DNA of 64,000 bases, taken from Lachnospiraceae bacterium. Its GTDB lineage: Bacteria; Bacillota; Clostridia; Lachnospirales; Lachnospiraceae. The notes under the pieces were generated by a model. The model worked only from the letters and a program-made list of their open reading frames with translations. It was not told the origin of the DNA and made no database searches. Location: contig JAQXVT010000037.1 in assembly GCA_029225065.1 (NCBI GenBank), positions 82,592 to 146,591 of the forward strand, read 5' to 3'. Below are positions 1 through 9,660 of the stretch, piece by piece; position 1 is the stretch's first letter, and the number at the start of each line of letters is the position of its first letter. A program made the translations under genes and the position numbers.

Positions 1-894
1 CATGTAGAGCAGAAGGGCTCTTTAGTGACACCGGATCGTCTGCGTTTTGACTTTGCGCATTTCCAGGCAATGACTCCGGAGGAGATTGAGAAGGTTGAGA
101 AGATTGTCAACGAGGAGATCGCAGCAGCACTTCCGGTTGAGACGAAGATCATGAGCATTGAGGATGCAAAGAAGACCGGTGCAATGGCACTGTTCGGCGA
201 GAAATACGGCGACGAGGTGCGTGTGGTATGCATGGGCGACTTCTCCAAGGAGCTCTGCGGCGGTACGCACGTTGCGAATACTTCTGAGATTGCAACGTTC
301 AAGATCGTTTCTGAGACAGGCGTTGCAGCAGGTGTAAGACGAATTGAGGCACTGACCGGTGACGGCGTGTTTGCATACTATAAGACAGCAGAGAAAGAAC
401 TGGCAGAGGCAGCGAAGCTGCTTAAGACGGTTCCGGCCGGTGTGCTGGAGAAGATCACAGCACTGCAGAGCGAGCTGAAGGCAGTGATGAGCGAGAATGA
501 GTCCCTGAAGAGTAAGCTTGCAAAGGATGCGCTTGGTGACGTTATGAACCAGGTCTGCGAGATCGGCGGCGTGAAGTTCCTTCCGGCGAAGGTAGAGGGC
601 GTTGACATGAACGGACTGCGTGATCTGGGAGACCAGCTCCGCGAGAAGATCGGTGAGGGCGTCGTACTGATCGCATCCGTAAACGACGGAAAGGTCAGCT
701 TGATGGCAGCGGTAACCGACGGCGCAATGAAGAAGGGCGCACATGCCGGCAATCTGATCAAGGGAATTGCAGCCCTTGTAGGTGGCGGCGGCGGCGGACG
801 TCCGAATATGGCACAGGCCGGCGGAAAGAATCCGGCAGGCATCGATGCCGCACTGGAGAAAGCAAAAGAAGTACTGGCTGGGCAGCTTTCGTAA
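1..894 (+). CDS. alaS: Alanyl-tRNA synthetase, C-terminal part (5' truncated by window edge)
   Basis: Open frame from base 1 (HVEQKGSLVTPDRLRFDFAHF...), SKELCGGTHVANTSEI editing-domain motif, Gly-rich C-terminal DHHA1 segment (GGGGGGRPNMAQAGG). Confidence 0.96.
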   Translation, partial: HVEQKGSLVTPDRLRFDFAHFQAMTPEEIEKVEKIVNEEIAAALPVETKIMSIEDAKKTGAMALFGEKYGDEVRVVCMGDFSKELCGGTHVANTSEIATFKIVSETGVAAGVRRIEALTGDGVFAYYKTAEKELAEAAKLLKTVPAGVLEKITALQSELKAVMSENESLKSKLAKDALGDVMNQVCEIGGVKFLPAKVEGVDMNGLRDLGDQLREKIGEGVVLIASVNDGKVSLMAAVTDGAMKKGAHAGNLIKGIAALVGGGGGGRPNMAQAGGKNPAGIDAALEKAKEVLAGQLS

Positions 895-926
895 AAAAGT
901 TTCTTGAAAAATTTTAAGAAAATGTG

Positions 927-954
927 TTGACGAAAGTAAAAAATCTGGTATAAT
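927..954 (+). promoter_or_regulatory. Sigma-A-type promoter for rpsU (TTGACG-16-TATAAT)
   Basis: -35 TTGACG at 927 and -10 TATAAT at 949, just upstream of rpsU. Confidence 0.7.
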
Positions 955-1031
955 ACTTGTTAGTGCAATAAAATACCCAGACAGTTGTATTCTGCACAAT
1001 CTACAACTGGAGGGAGGTTAGGTGTGAGACA

Positions 1032-1208
1032 ATGTCAAATGTTATCGTAAAAGAAAACGAGACTCTGGACAGTGCTTTACGTCGTTTCAAAAGAAACTGC
1101 GCAAAGGCAGGTATCCAGCAGGAGATTCGTAAAAGAGAGCATTACGAGAAGCCGAGCGTAAGACGTAAGAAAAAGTCTGAAGCAGCTCGCAAGCGTAAAT
1201 ACAATTAA
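1032..1208 (+). CDS. rpsU: 30S ribosomal protein S21
   Basis: 58-aa [61 protein letters not shown], typical S21; RBS ggagg upstream. Absent from the ORF track because it is under 60 aa. Confidence 0.97.
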   Translation: MSNVIVKENETLDSALRRFKRNCAKAGIQQEIRKREHYEKPSVRRKKKSEAARKRKYN

Positions 1209-1216
1209 TGTGCAAT

Positions 1217-1256
1217 AAAATTCCCGGTCAGGTTTATGCCAGACCGGGAATTTTTT
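1217..1256 (+). terminator. Rho-independent terminator after rpsU
   Basis: aaaattcccggtc...gaccgggaatttttt stem followed by T-run. Confidence 0.85.
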
Positions 1257-1260
1257 GTTG

Positions 1261-1700
1261 CTGTTCAGAACACAATTTTTGAAGGGATCAAACATACTCG
1301 AGGAAAAATACGGAAACAGCATTGGAGACTGCATGATCGTCGGCAACTTTGCGGAATCATTTGCACTGGCGGCAGCCGCAGCGTTCGGCGCGCAGAGGTA
1401 CGGAAAATTAAAACAGCTGATTATGATATCGATGCTGTTCTGTGTATTTTCCCGTTTTATTTTCTGTGTGCGATCAACCAGGTATACACGGGCACATTAA
1501 AAGGGTTGGGACATACTACGTTTCCGATGATGTGCTGCCTGATCTGTTATTGTATGTTCCGGGTCATCTGGTGCCAGGTGCTGCTGCCGCATATCTGGGA
1601 TATCCGCGTGATTTATTTCAGCTATGACGCAAGCTGGATTCTGATGCTTGTGCTTCTGGCGTTCTGGTATCACCGGGTGATGAGAGGGGGCGAAGGGTAG
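1261..1700 (+). pseudogene. Degraded C-terminal remnant of a MATE-family efflux transporter
   Basis: MATE-like segments in two frames: GNSIGDCMIVGNFAESFALAAAAAFGAQRYGKLKQLIMISMLFCVFSR, then frameshift to CAINQVYTGTLKGLGHTTFPMMCCLICYCMFRVIW...YFSYDASWILMLVLLAFWYHRV. N-terminal half missing. Confidence 0.75.
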
Positions 1701-1757
1701 AATGAAGCGAAGGGAGACTGAATATAGATAGAGTAAAAGTCATTCTGGACGGTAATC

Positions 1758-2945
1758 ATGAAAAGAGTGATAGAAAGAATCACGAAAAAAAGAAGGCGAG
1801 CCTGGTTTTTTACAGTGCTGATGGTGGCCGTATCTGTGGTGTTGCCTGCGGCAAAGGCGGCGGAGCCGGAAATACAGACACCGCATGCCTGTGTGATGGA
1901 GGTGTCCACCGGGGAGATCCTGTATGAAAAAAATGCCGATGAGCGGCTTCATCCGGCAAGTGTGACGAAGGTGATGACGGTTCTGCTGATTTTTGAGGCA
2001 CTGGATGAGGGAAAACTGAAGCTGGACGAAGAAGTGACAACGAGTGCGCACGCGAAATCCATGGGCGGTTCACAGGTTTTCCTGGAAGTGGGAGAAAAGC
2101 AGACCGTCGAGACTCTGCTGAAATGCATTATCATCGCCTCCGGGAACGACGCGGCGGTCGCGATGGCAGAGCATATCGCAGGGAGCGAGGAAGCGTTTGT
2201 GGAATTGATGAATCAAAGAGCGGCGGAGCTTGGCATGGAGCAGACACATTTTATGGACTGCTGCGGATTGACGGAGTCGAAGGAGCATTATACCTCCGCG
2301 CGGGATGTGGCGCTTGTGTCGAGGGAGCTGCTGCGAAACTATCCGAACTGCGTGGAATATTCAGATATCTGGATGGAAGATATCACACATGTGACGGCAA
2401 AGGGCAGCAGTTTATTTACGCTTACGAATACGAATAAACTGCTGCGCAGCTACGACGGCTGTGACGGGCTGAAGACGGGAAGCACCAGCTATGCGAAATA
2501 CTGTCTCAGTGCGACGGCGCGGCGGGACGGAATCCGGATCATCAGTGTGGTGATGACGGCACCGGACTCCAAAACCAGATTTGCGGAGGCTGGAAAGTTG
2601 CTGAACTATGGATTTTCCAGATGTTCGATTTATTATGATGAAGAAATGCCGGAGCTTTCGCCGGTGCCGGTAAAGGGCGCGATCCAGACAGAGGTGGGAG
2701 TGCGTTACCCGGATGAATTTTCGTATCTGAGCACGACCGGGGAGGATTTCACGCAGATTACAAGGGAAGCAGAATTTTTGGAAGAGATAAAAGCGCCGCT
2801 GGAAGAAGGGCAGGAAGTGGGAAGCCTTGTATACAGAATCGGAGAAAAGGAAATCGGAAGAATGCCGATTGTGGCGGCAGAGGCCGTCGAGAAGGCGGGA
2901 TACTTTGACTGGGTGAATGCAGCGTGGGGCGCATGGATGATTTGA
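1758..2945 (+). CDS. D-alanyl-D-alanine carboxypeptidase (DacF/PBP5-like, S11 family)
   Basis: Signal peptide; SxxK motif (HPASVTKVMT), SGND, KTG-S (LKTGSTSYAKYC), C-terminal PBP5-like domain. Confidence 0.92.
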   Translation: MKRVIERITKKRRRAWFFTVLMVAVSVVLPAAKAAEPEIQTPHACVMEVSTGEILYEKNADERLHPASVTKVMTVLLIFEALDEGKLKLDEEVTTSAHAKSMGGSQVFLEVGEKQTVETLLKCIIIASGNDAAVAMAEHIAGSEEAFVELMNQRAAELGMEQTHFMDCCGLTESKEHYTSARDVALVSRELLRNYPNCVEYSDIWMEDITHVTAKGSSLFTLTNTNKLLRSYDGCDGLKTGSTSYAKYCLSATARRDGIRIISVVMTAPDSKTRFAEAGKLLNYGFSRCSIYYDEEMPELSPVPVKGAIQTEVGVRYPDEFSYLSTTGEDFTQITREAEFLEEIKAPLEEGQEVGSLVYRIGEKEIGRMPIVAAEAVEKAGYFDWVNAAWGAWMI

Positions 2946-3013
2946 GGAGATATAAGCCTTATCATGCAAGCATGAACGGTTTTTTGATCTTTTGACCCTG
3001 CTACCTAAACAAT

Positions 3014-3042
3014 TTGCCACAGCCGATAAAATATGTTACAAT
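3014..3042 (+). promoter_or_regulatory. Promoter TTGCCA-17-TACAAT
   Basis: Hexamers with 17-bp spacing about 40 bp upstream of the metallophosphoesterase start. Confidence 0.55.
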
Positions 3043-3082
3043 ATAAAAATGGCTATATCGTAACAGGAAAGGACAGAACCAT

Positions 3083-3880
3083 ATGTCAGGATTTAAAGTG
3101 ACGCGGTATAAACTGCGGACAGGTGTGCGGACGAGAGGAACGGACCACCCGTTTTCCGTGGTTTTTCTGAGCGATCTTCATAATATGAGCTATGGCGAAG
3201 ACAACAGTGCGCTGCTTCTGGAAATTCGCAACCAGAATCCGGAGGCAGTGTTTGCAGCGGGAGACATGCTGGTGGGCAGCACGGATCCGCAGATGGATGC
3301 GGCGATGTCTCTGATGGATGAGCTGACAAAAAAATATCCGGTCTACTGTGTAAACGGCAATCATGAGCAGCGGTTGAAGGCATTCCCGGACCGCTACGGG
3401 GAGCAGTATCAGAAGTACTCTGACGCGATCAAGAGCTTTGGTGTGCATCTTCTGGAAAATTCGTGCGAACGCCTGGAGATTAATCGCATGCCAATCACAG
3501 TCTGGGGCTATGAGCTTCCGATCGAGTACTATAAAAGAGGCAGGAAAGCGGAGCTGCTGGAGATGCAGATCACAGAGACGCTTGGAACGCCGGATGAAAA
3601 TTCTTTTAATTTACTGCTGGCGCACAATCCGATCTATTTTCCGACGTATGCGGCGTGGGGGGCAGATCTTACGCTGTCCGGGCATTTGCACGGCGGAATC
3701 GTCCGGCTTCCGTTTGTCGGCGGGGTGATCAGTCCGCAGATCAGGCTGTTTCCAAAGTATACGCACGGAATGTACACGGAGAACGGCAGAAAGCTGATCA
3801 CAAGCGCGGGCCTTGGCAGCCACACGATCAACCTTCGGATCAACAATCCGCCGGAGCTTGTTGTGATTGATTTTATGTAG
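3083..3880 (+). CDS. Metallophosphoesterase
   Basis: SDLHN, GDM, NGNHE, LSGHLHGG metallophosphatase motifs. Confidence 0.9.
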   Translation: MSGFKVTRYKLRTGVRTRGTDHPFSVVFLSDLHNMSYGEDNSALLLEIRNQNPEAVFAAGDMLVGSTDPQMDAAMSLMDELTKKYPVYCVNGNHEQRLKAFPDRYGEQYQKYSDAIKSFGVHLLENSCERLEINRMPITVWGYELPIEYYKRGRKAELLEMQITETLGTPDENSFNLLLAHNPIYFPTYAAWGADLTLSGHLHGGIVRLPFVGGVISPQIRLFPKYTHGMYTENGRKLITSAGLGSHTINLRINNPPELVVIDFM

Positions 3881-3892
3881 ACGGGAGCTGCC

Positions 3893-4681
3893 ATGGGAAT
3901 ACCGGTAAAACTGGAAGCGTTTGAGGGACCGCTGGACCTGCTGCTTCATCTGATAGAGAAAAATAAGATCAATATTTATGATATTCCGATTGTCGAGATT
4001 ACGGATCAGTATATGGAGTATATCCGTCAGATGAAGACGGAAAGCCTCGATGTGATGAGCGAGTTCCTTGTGATGGCAGCGACGCTTCTCGACATCAAAT
4101 CCAGAATGCTGCTTCCTCCGGAGGTGACGGAGGAGGGCGAGGAGATCGACCCGCGCGAGGAGCTGGTTGAGAAGCTTCTGGAATACAAAATGTACAAATA
4201 TATGTCATTTGAGCTTCGGGACCGGCAGGAGGAGGCAGAGTTTGTCCTTTACAAGCAGCCGACGATTCCGGACGAAGTGAAGGCGTACCGCGAGCCGGTG
4301 AATATTGATGATCTGCTTGGGGATATGACGCTTGCAAAGCTGCATGCGATCTTTCAGGATATCATGAAACGCCAGGAAAATCGCATGGACCCGATCCGCA
4401 GCAAATTTGGAAATCTCAAAAAAGAGGAGATTGACTTAAGCGGTACGATGCAGGAAGTGGAGCGCTATATTTCCGAGAAGAAGCACTGCATGTTCCGTGA
4501 AATTCTGACGCGCAGGCGCGGAAAGCTTTATAAGATCGTGACCTTTCTGACGCTCCTGGAGCTGATGAAAGAGGGAAAGGTCGAGGTAGAGCAGGAGGAG
4601 ACGTTTGCGGATATCAGCATCGAATGGACGGGAAAAGAAGGCATGGAGCCGGTGTCGGATGCGGGGAACGATTATGACTGA
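3893..4681 (+). CDS. scpA: Segregation and condensation protein A
   Basis: FEGPLDLLLHLIEKNKINIYDIPIVEITDQYMEY; adjacent to scpB. Confidence 0.96.
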   Translation: MGIPVKLEAFEGPLDLLLHLIEKNKINIYDIPIVEITDQYMEYIRQMKTESLDVMSEFLVMAATLLDIKSRMLLPPEVTEEGEEIDPREELVEKLLEYKMYKYMSFELRDRQEEAEFVLYKQPTIPDEVKAYREPVNIDDLLGDMTLAKLHAIFQDIMKRQENRMDPIRSKFGNLKKEEIDLSGTMQEVERYISEKKHCMFREILTRRRGKLYKIVTFLTLLELMKEGKVEVEQEETFADISIEWTGKEGMEPVSDAGNDYD

Positions 4682-4698
4682 GGGACAGGAGAAGAACC

Positions 4699-5274
4699 GT
4701 GGGAATAAAAGAGGCAGAAGCCGCCATTGAGGCGATTTTGTTTGCGATGGGGGATTCCGTGGAGCTGGAGAAAATCGCGAAGGCGATCGACCAGGACGCG
4801 GCGACCACCAGAAAAATTATAGAGGGAATGATGGATCATTACCGCGCGAAAAACCGCGGCATTCAGATCGTGGAGTTGGACGGCGCATTTCAGCTGTGCA
4901 CGAAGAGCAGTCTGTATGAGTATCTGATTCGCGTGGCAAAGCAGCCGAAAAAGATTACGTTGTCGGACGTGGTGATGGAGACGCTCTCGATCATTGCCTA
5001 CAAGCAGCCGATCACGAAGCTGGAGATTGAGAAGATCCGCGGCGTCAAGTGCGATCATGCGGTGAACAAGCTGGTGGAATACGATCTCGTAAAGGAGCTC
5101 GGAAGGCTGGACGCGCCGGGCCGTCCGCTGCTGTTTGGCACGACAGAAGAATTTCTGCGCCATTTCGGACTGCAGTCGCTGGAGGATCTTCCGATGATCA
5201 ATCCGGTACAGCTGGAGGACTTCAAGGCGGAGGCAGAGGAAGAGGTACAGCAGAAGCTGGATGTGGAGGTGTGA
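4699..5274 (+). CDS. scpB: Segregation and condensation protein B
   Basis: AAIEAILFAMGDSVE..., ETLSIIAYKQPITKLEIEKIRGVKCDHAV, GRPLLFGTTEEFL. Confidence 0.96.
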   Translation: MGIKEAEAAIEAILFAMGDSVELEKIAKAIDQDAATTRKIIEGMMDHYRAKNRGIQIVELDGAFQLCTKSSLYEYLIRVAKQPKKITLSDVVMETLSIIAYKQPITKLEIEKIRGVKCDHAVNKLVEYDLVKELGRLDAPGRPLLFGTTEEFLRHFGLQSLEDLPMINPVQLEDFKAEAEEEVQQKLDVEV

Positions 5275-5314
5275 GAATATGATTTCACCGAATCCGATGA
5301 GATGTCTGCGTAGA

Positions 5315-5393
5315 TGAAGCAATAAAAGCGGATCCACTGTTTATTGTTCTGCGCAATTGAAGCAGGGGCCTTGCTTGACTCGGTAAAATCTGG
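5315..5393 (-). repeat. Intergenic repeat, ACCGAGTCAAGCAAG...CCCCTGC family (reverse-orientation copy)
   Basis: Reverse complement gattttaccgagtcaagcaaggcccctgcttcaattgcgcagaacaataaacagtgg aligns with copies at 35871 and 36811. Confidence 0.6.
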
Positions 5394-5495
5394 AATTGCA
5401 TTTGAAATTTGCCAGGCATGAAAAGTTCTCATACGTACAGCTAAAGCATATAAAAGAAAAAGAGGACAAGTGATATTGCGGAGGCACCTGAATCT

Positions 5496-6758
5496 ATGCA
5501 TACAGTGCAGAGAAAGAAACAGAATTCTGCAAAAGATAATGAGTCGCGAAGCATAGACGAAAGAAGAAAATGGAAGCAGAGGCAGAAGCAAAACGGTAAT
5601 ATTTTTGTAATATTGCTGGTCGTTTGTTTCCTGTTAGGAGTATATCCGGCGAAAGCAGAAGAGGAACTGAAACTATACGCCAGCAGCGCCGTATTGATGG
5701 ACGGCAGCAGCGGGCGTATTCTTTATGGAAAAGAAGTCGCGGAGCCGCTTCCGATGGCGAGCACGACAAAGATCATGACGTGCATTGTGGCGCTGGAGGA
5801 GGCGGGAGATGAGCTGGATGGGATGGTCTGCACCGCATCGGAGCAGGCATCGCGCCAGCCGCAGGTAAAGCTTGGTATGCAGACGGGCGAAGAATTTTAT
5901 CTGAAGGACCTTCTGTATTCGCTGATGCTGGAATCGCACAACGATACGGCGGTCTGCGTTGCGGAAACGATTGCCGGGAGTGTGGAAGAATTTGCGGGAA
6001 AAATGAATGTGAAGGCGCGGGAGATCGGCTGTGAGGATACATATTACATTACTCCGAACGGACTTGACGGGGAGGATGAGGGAGGAAGCCATCATACGAC
6101 AGCGGCGGATCTGGCGCGTGTACTGCGCTACTGTATCACGCAGTCACCGCAGGCAGAAACGTTTCTGGAAATCACCGGAACACCGCAGTATGCGTTTAAT
6201 GATGTGGGAGGAAAACACAGCTACAGCTGCGTCAACCACAATGCATTTCTTCAGATGATGGACGGGGCACTGACCGGCAAGACCGGTTTTACCGCAAAGG
6301 CGGGCTACTGTTATGTGGGCGCATTGCAGAGAGATGACAGACTGCTGGTTGTTTCGCTGCTCGCATGCGGCTGGCCGGGCCACAAATCATGGAAGTGGGC
6401 GGATACGAGAGTCCTGATGAATTACGGAATGGATCACTACAGCCTTTCTGTGCTGGAGAGCGGAAAGACGCGCATCGCTCCGGCGGCGGTGAAAAATGGT
6501 GTGCAAACTCAGGTGGGGCTTACAGAGGGGTACGAGAGGTGCCAGCTGCTGCTGGGGGAAAATGAAAAGGTGACATGTGAGATCAAAGTGCCGAAGGAGC
6601 TGCAGGCGCCGGTGAAGGAAGGTACGGCAGTCGGAGCGGTTCAGTATCGGGTGGGAGAGACGGTGATACTGACTGCCCCGGTGCGGACGGCGGAGCGTGT
6701 GGAAGTGAAAGATTTCTGGTATGGACTGGGAGTTACATTTGATCAACTGCTTCTGTAA
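5496..6758 (+). CDS. D-alanyl-D-alanine carboxypeptidase (second S11 family paralogue)
   Basis: PMASTTKIMTC (SxxK), SHND, TGKTGFTAKAGYC (KTG). Confidence 0.92.
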   Translation: MHTVQRKKQNSAKDNESRSIDERRKWKQRQKQNGNIFVILLVVCFLLGVYPAKAEEELKLYASSAVLMDGSSGRILYGKEVAEPLPMASTTKIMTCIVALEEAGDELDGMVCTASEQASRQPQVKLGMQTGEEFYLKDLLYSLMLESHNDTAVCVAETIAGSVEEFAGKMNVKAREIGCEDTYYITPNGLDGEDEGGSHHTTAADLARVLRYCITQSPQAETFLEITGTPQYAFNDVGGKHSYSCVNHNAFLQMMDGALTGKTGFTAKAGYCYVGALQRDDRLLVVSLLACGWPGHKSWKWADTRVLMNYGMDHYSLSVLESGKTRIAPAAVKNGVQTQVGLTEGYERCQLLLGENEKVTCEIKVPKELQAPVKEGTAVGAVQYRVGETVILTAPVRTAERVEVKDFWYGLGVTFDQLLL

Positions 6759-7046
6759 AAAAGCAAGATATATAAACAACGGAAGAGAACAATGCTTGTA
6801 AGATAATGGAGAATATTTTATAATGATACTGAAAATCGAAAGCAAGAATACGAAAAAATGGAATATAAAAAAGTCAGGCTATACATGCAGATAAAAACGC
6901 GTGGCAGGCAAAGAAGAATGAAAAACAGACAAAAATAAAAATGTGATGTAAAAGTCATAAAAGAATCTGAAAAAGTAGAAGCAAATGGCAGAAACAGAGT
7001 CGGATGGGAAACAGACCGAAAAACCAGACAAAAGAAAGGCAGATAC

Positions 7047-8003
7047 ATGGCACGGAAAAAAGACAATCTTGAATTTCGTTATTATGACATTCCGCACGGG
7101 GAACCGCTTTTGGCGCTGTATGGCGACGACTGGATCCGCCCGTACGGATACGATAAAAATTTAAAGCCGATCGTGGATCTGCATTTTCACAATCTGATGG
7201 AGGTCGGCTGGTGCTGCTACGGCGCGGGCGAGATTGTTCTGGAAGGGAGGAGCGTACCGTATCACGACGGGACGCTGACAGTCATTCCAAAAAATTATCC
7301 GCATACGACGAATGCGGCGCAGGCAAAATTGAACAAATGGCAGTATCTTTTTCTGGACATGGATAAGACGGTGCAGGAACTGTACCCGGACAACCGCCGT
7401 CTGGCGGAGCGGCTGCTTTATCGGACAAATAAAAACGCGTGCTGTACATCAAAGGAGGAGCAGCCGGTGCTTTTTGTGCTGATGAGTCAGATCTTTCGGG
7501 AAATGCAGGAACATGGTGAACTGTATCGGGAGTCTGTGAACGGGCTGTTAAAAGCACTTGTGATCGAGATTGCACGGCTCAATCAGGAACTGATTCCGGA
7601 GGAGAAAACGCAGGGAAAGGCAAAAAAATCAGAACTTGCACAGATCGCCAGATCCCTAGAATACGTCGGGGATTTCTGTGACCGGCCGCTGAAAATCAGT
7701 GAGCTGGCGGAAGTCTGCCATATGAGCGAGACACATTTTCGCAGGCTGTTTGTGTCATGCATGGGAATTCACCCAAACGATTATATCAATCAGATGCGGA
7801 TTAAAAAGGCATGTGAACTGCTGAAAAAGACGAACCAGTCGGTGGCGGAGATTTCAATGAAATGCGGGTTTTGCAGTTCGGCCACTTTTAACAGGAATTT
7901 TCGCAAATTTATGGGCACTACGCCTAATGAATGGAAGAAACTTCCAGAGAATTATGAACGAAGATTAAGCGAAAACACAATTGCATACCATGACGGATGG
8001 TGA
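7047..8003 (+). CDS. AraC-family transcriptional regulator
   Basis: N-terminal cupin sensing domain and C-terminal double HTH (ISELAEVCHMSETHFRRLF...KKTNQSVAEISMKCGFCSSATFNRNFRKFMGTTPNEWK). Confidence 0.92.
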   Translation: MARKKDNLEFRYYDIPHGEPLLALYGDDWIRPYGYDKNLKPIVDLHFHNLMEVGWCCYGAGEIVLEGRSVPYHDGTLTVIPKNYPHTTNAAQAKLNKWQYLFLDMDKTVQELYPDNRRLAERLLYRTNKNACCTSKEEQPVLFVLMSQIFREMQEHGELYRESVNGLLKALVIEIARLNQELIPEEKTQGKAKKSELAQIARSLEYVGDFCDRPLKISELAEVCHMSETHFRRLFVSCMGIHPNDYINQMRIKKACELLKKTNQSVAEISMKCGFCSSATFNRNFRKFMGTTPNEWKKLPENYERRLSENTIAYHDGW

Positions 8004-8013
8004 GAAAATAGTT

Positions 8014-8039
8014 AAAATGACATAAAATGGTCGAAAATG
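8014..8039 (+). promoter_or_regulatory. Three helically phased AAAATG direct repeats (10-bp period), candidate AraC-type operator
   Basis: AAAATGacatAAAATGgtcgAAAATG between the araC-type gene and the SBP gene. Confidence 0.4.
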
Positions 8040-8204
8040 AAAATCATACAATCGGATTTGATGAAAAAACAGCAGGAGACGTGGTATAATATGCACAAGA
8101 AAGCAAAAAAAACGGCTGAAAAATGTGCAGTTTAACCAAAAAACACAGGGCGTGAATGATTGCTGAACAGACTGTACATGGCCGAATATAAGGAGGAATT
8201 TCAT

Positions 8205-9494
8205 ATGAAACTGAAAAAGGTATTGGCATTTGTACTGGCTGGAACGATGGTAGTGTCTATGGCATCCGTACTTACGGCAGGTGCAGCAAGTGACGAAGAC
8301 AACAAGCTCACCGTCTGGACCTGGGACCCGAACTTCAATATTTACGCAATCAATAAGGCAGCAGAGATCTATGCACAGGATCATGAAGGCTTTACCGTAG
8401 AGGTAACCGAGATCCAGTCAGACGATATCGAGTCCAAGATCACGACCGCTGTAAATGCAGGCGATCTGAGCACACTTCCGGATATCTTCCTGATGCAGGA
8501 TAACTCTTTCCAAAAGTACGTAACATTCTATCCGGACGTATTTGTAGATCTGACTGACTCCGGCGTTGACTTCTCACAGTTCTCCGCAGCAAAGGTTGCA
8601 TATTCTTCTCTTGACGGAAAGAATTACGGTATTCCGTTTGATAACGGCGCAGTTGTAAACTGCCTCCGCATTGACCTGATCGAGCAGGCTGGCTATACCG
8701 TAGATGATTTTACGGACATTACCTGGTCTGATTACATGGAGAAAGCAAAAGTTGTTCTTGAGAAGACCGGTCTTCCGATGCTGACTGCACAGGCAGGTTC
8801 TCCGGACGTGATCATGATGATGCTTCAGTCCTGCGGCGCTTCCCTGTTCAATGAGGATGGCACGGGCAATATCGCAGACAATGACGTTCTGAAGAAGTGC
8901 GTAGAGGTTTATGCACAGATGGTAGCAGACGGAACACTCGTAGAGGTAACCGACTGGGATCAGTACATTTCTTCCCTGAACAGCTCAACCGTAGCAAGTA
9001 CCTTCAACGGATGCTGGATCATGGCTTCCATTCAGGCAGCAGAAGATCAGTCCGGAAAATGGGCAGTTACCAACATGCCGAAGCTTGACGATGTAGACGG
9101 CGCAACCAACTATTCCAACAACGGCGGATCATCCTGGGCAATCTCTTCCAACACAAGCCATCAGGATCTTGCAGTTGACTTCCTGAATTCCACATTTGCA
9201 GGAAGTACAGAGCTGTACGATGACATCATCTCCAAGGGCGCTCTTGCTACATGGGCATCGGCAGGCGAGTCTGACGCATACAACGTACCGGTTGATTTCT
9301 ACGGCGGCGACACTGTTTACGCTAAGATCGTTGATTTCGCAACCAAGACTCCGTCCAACACAACTGGCGCATTCTACTATGACGCACGTGATGCGGTAGG
9401 TGTTGCACTTTCCAACATTACACAGACTGGTGCTGATGTAGCTTCCGAACTTCAGACCGCACAGGAAACGCTTGATTTCAGCATGGGCATGTAA
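8205..9494 (+). CDS. Sugar ABC transporter substrate-binding protein (CUT1-type)
   Basis: Signal peptide MKLKKVLAFVLAGTMVVSMASVLTAGAAS; extracellular SBP family 1 features; followed by two permeases. RBS aggagg. Confidence 0.92.
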   Translation: MKLKKVLAFVLAGTMVVSMASVLTAGAASDEDNKLTVWTWDPNFNIYAINKAAEIYAQDHEGFTVEVTEIQSDDIESKITTAVNAGDLSTLPDIFLMQDNSFQKYVTFYPDVFVDLTDSGVDFSQFSAAKVAYSSLDGKNYGIPFDNGAVVNCLRIDLIEQAGYTVDDFTDITWSDYMEKAKVVLEKTGLPMLTAQAGSPDVIMMMLQSCGASLFNEDGTGNIADNDVLKKCVEVYAQMVADGTLVEVTDWDQYISSLNSSTVASTFNGCWIMASIQAAEDQSGKWAVTNMPKLDDVDGATNYSNNGGSSWAISSNTSHQDLAVDFLNSTFAGSTELYDDIISKGALATWASAGESDAYNVPVDFYGGDTVYAKIVDFATKTPSNTTGAFYYDARDAVGVALSNITQTGADVASELQTAQETLDFSMGM

Positions 9495-9660
9495 TTCTCT
9501 CTGAAAACAGGTGAAAATAAAAGCGGTGCAGTTTCCTGAAGCTCCTGGCATGGATCTTCCGGTAAACGCATCACAGTAAAAAGAAAGACAGAGGGTCTGC
9601 CGCTGCCGGCGGTTTGAGGCAGCAGTCAGACCCTTTCCTTTGAAAAGGGGGATGTGCCGG

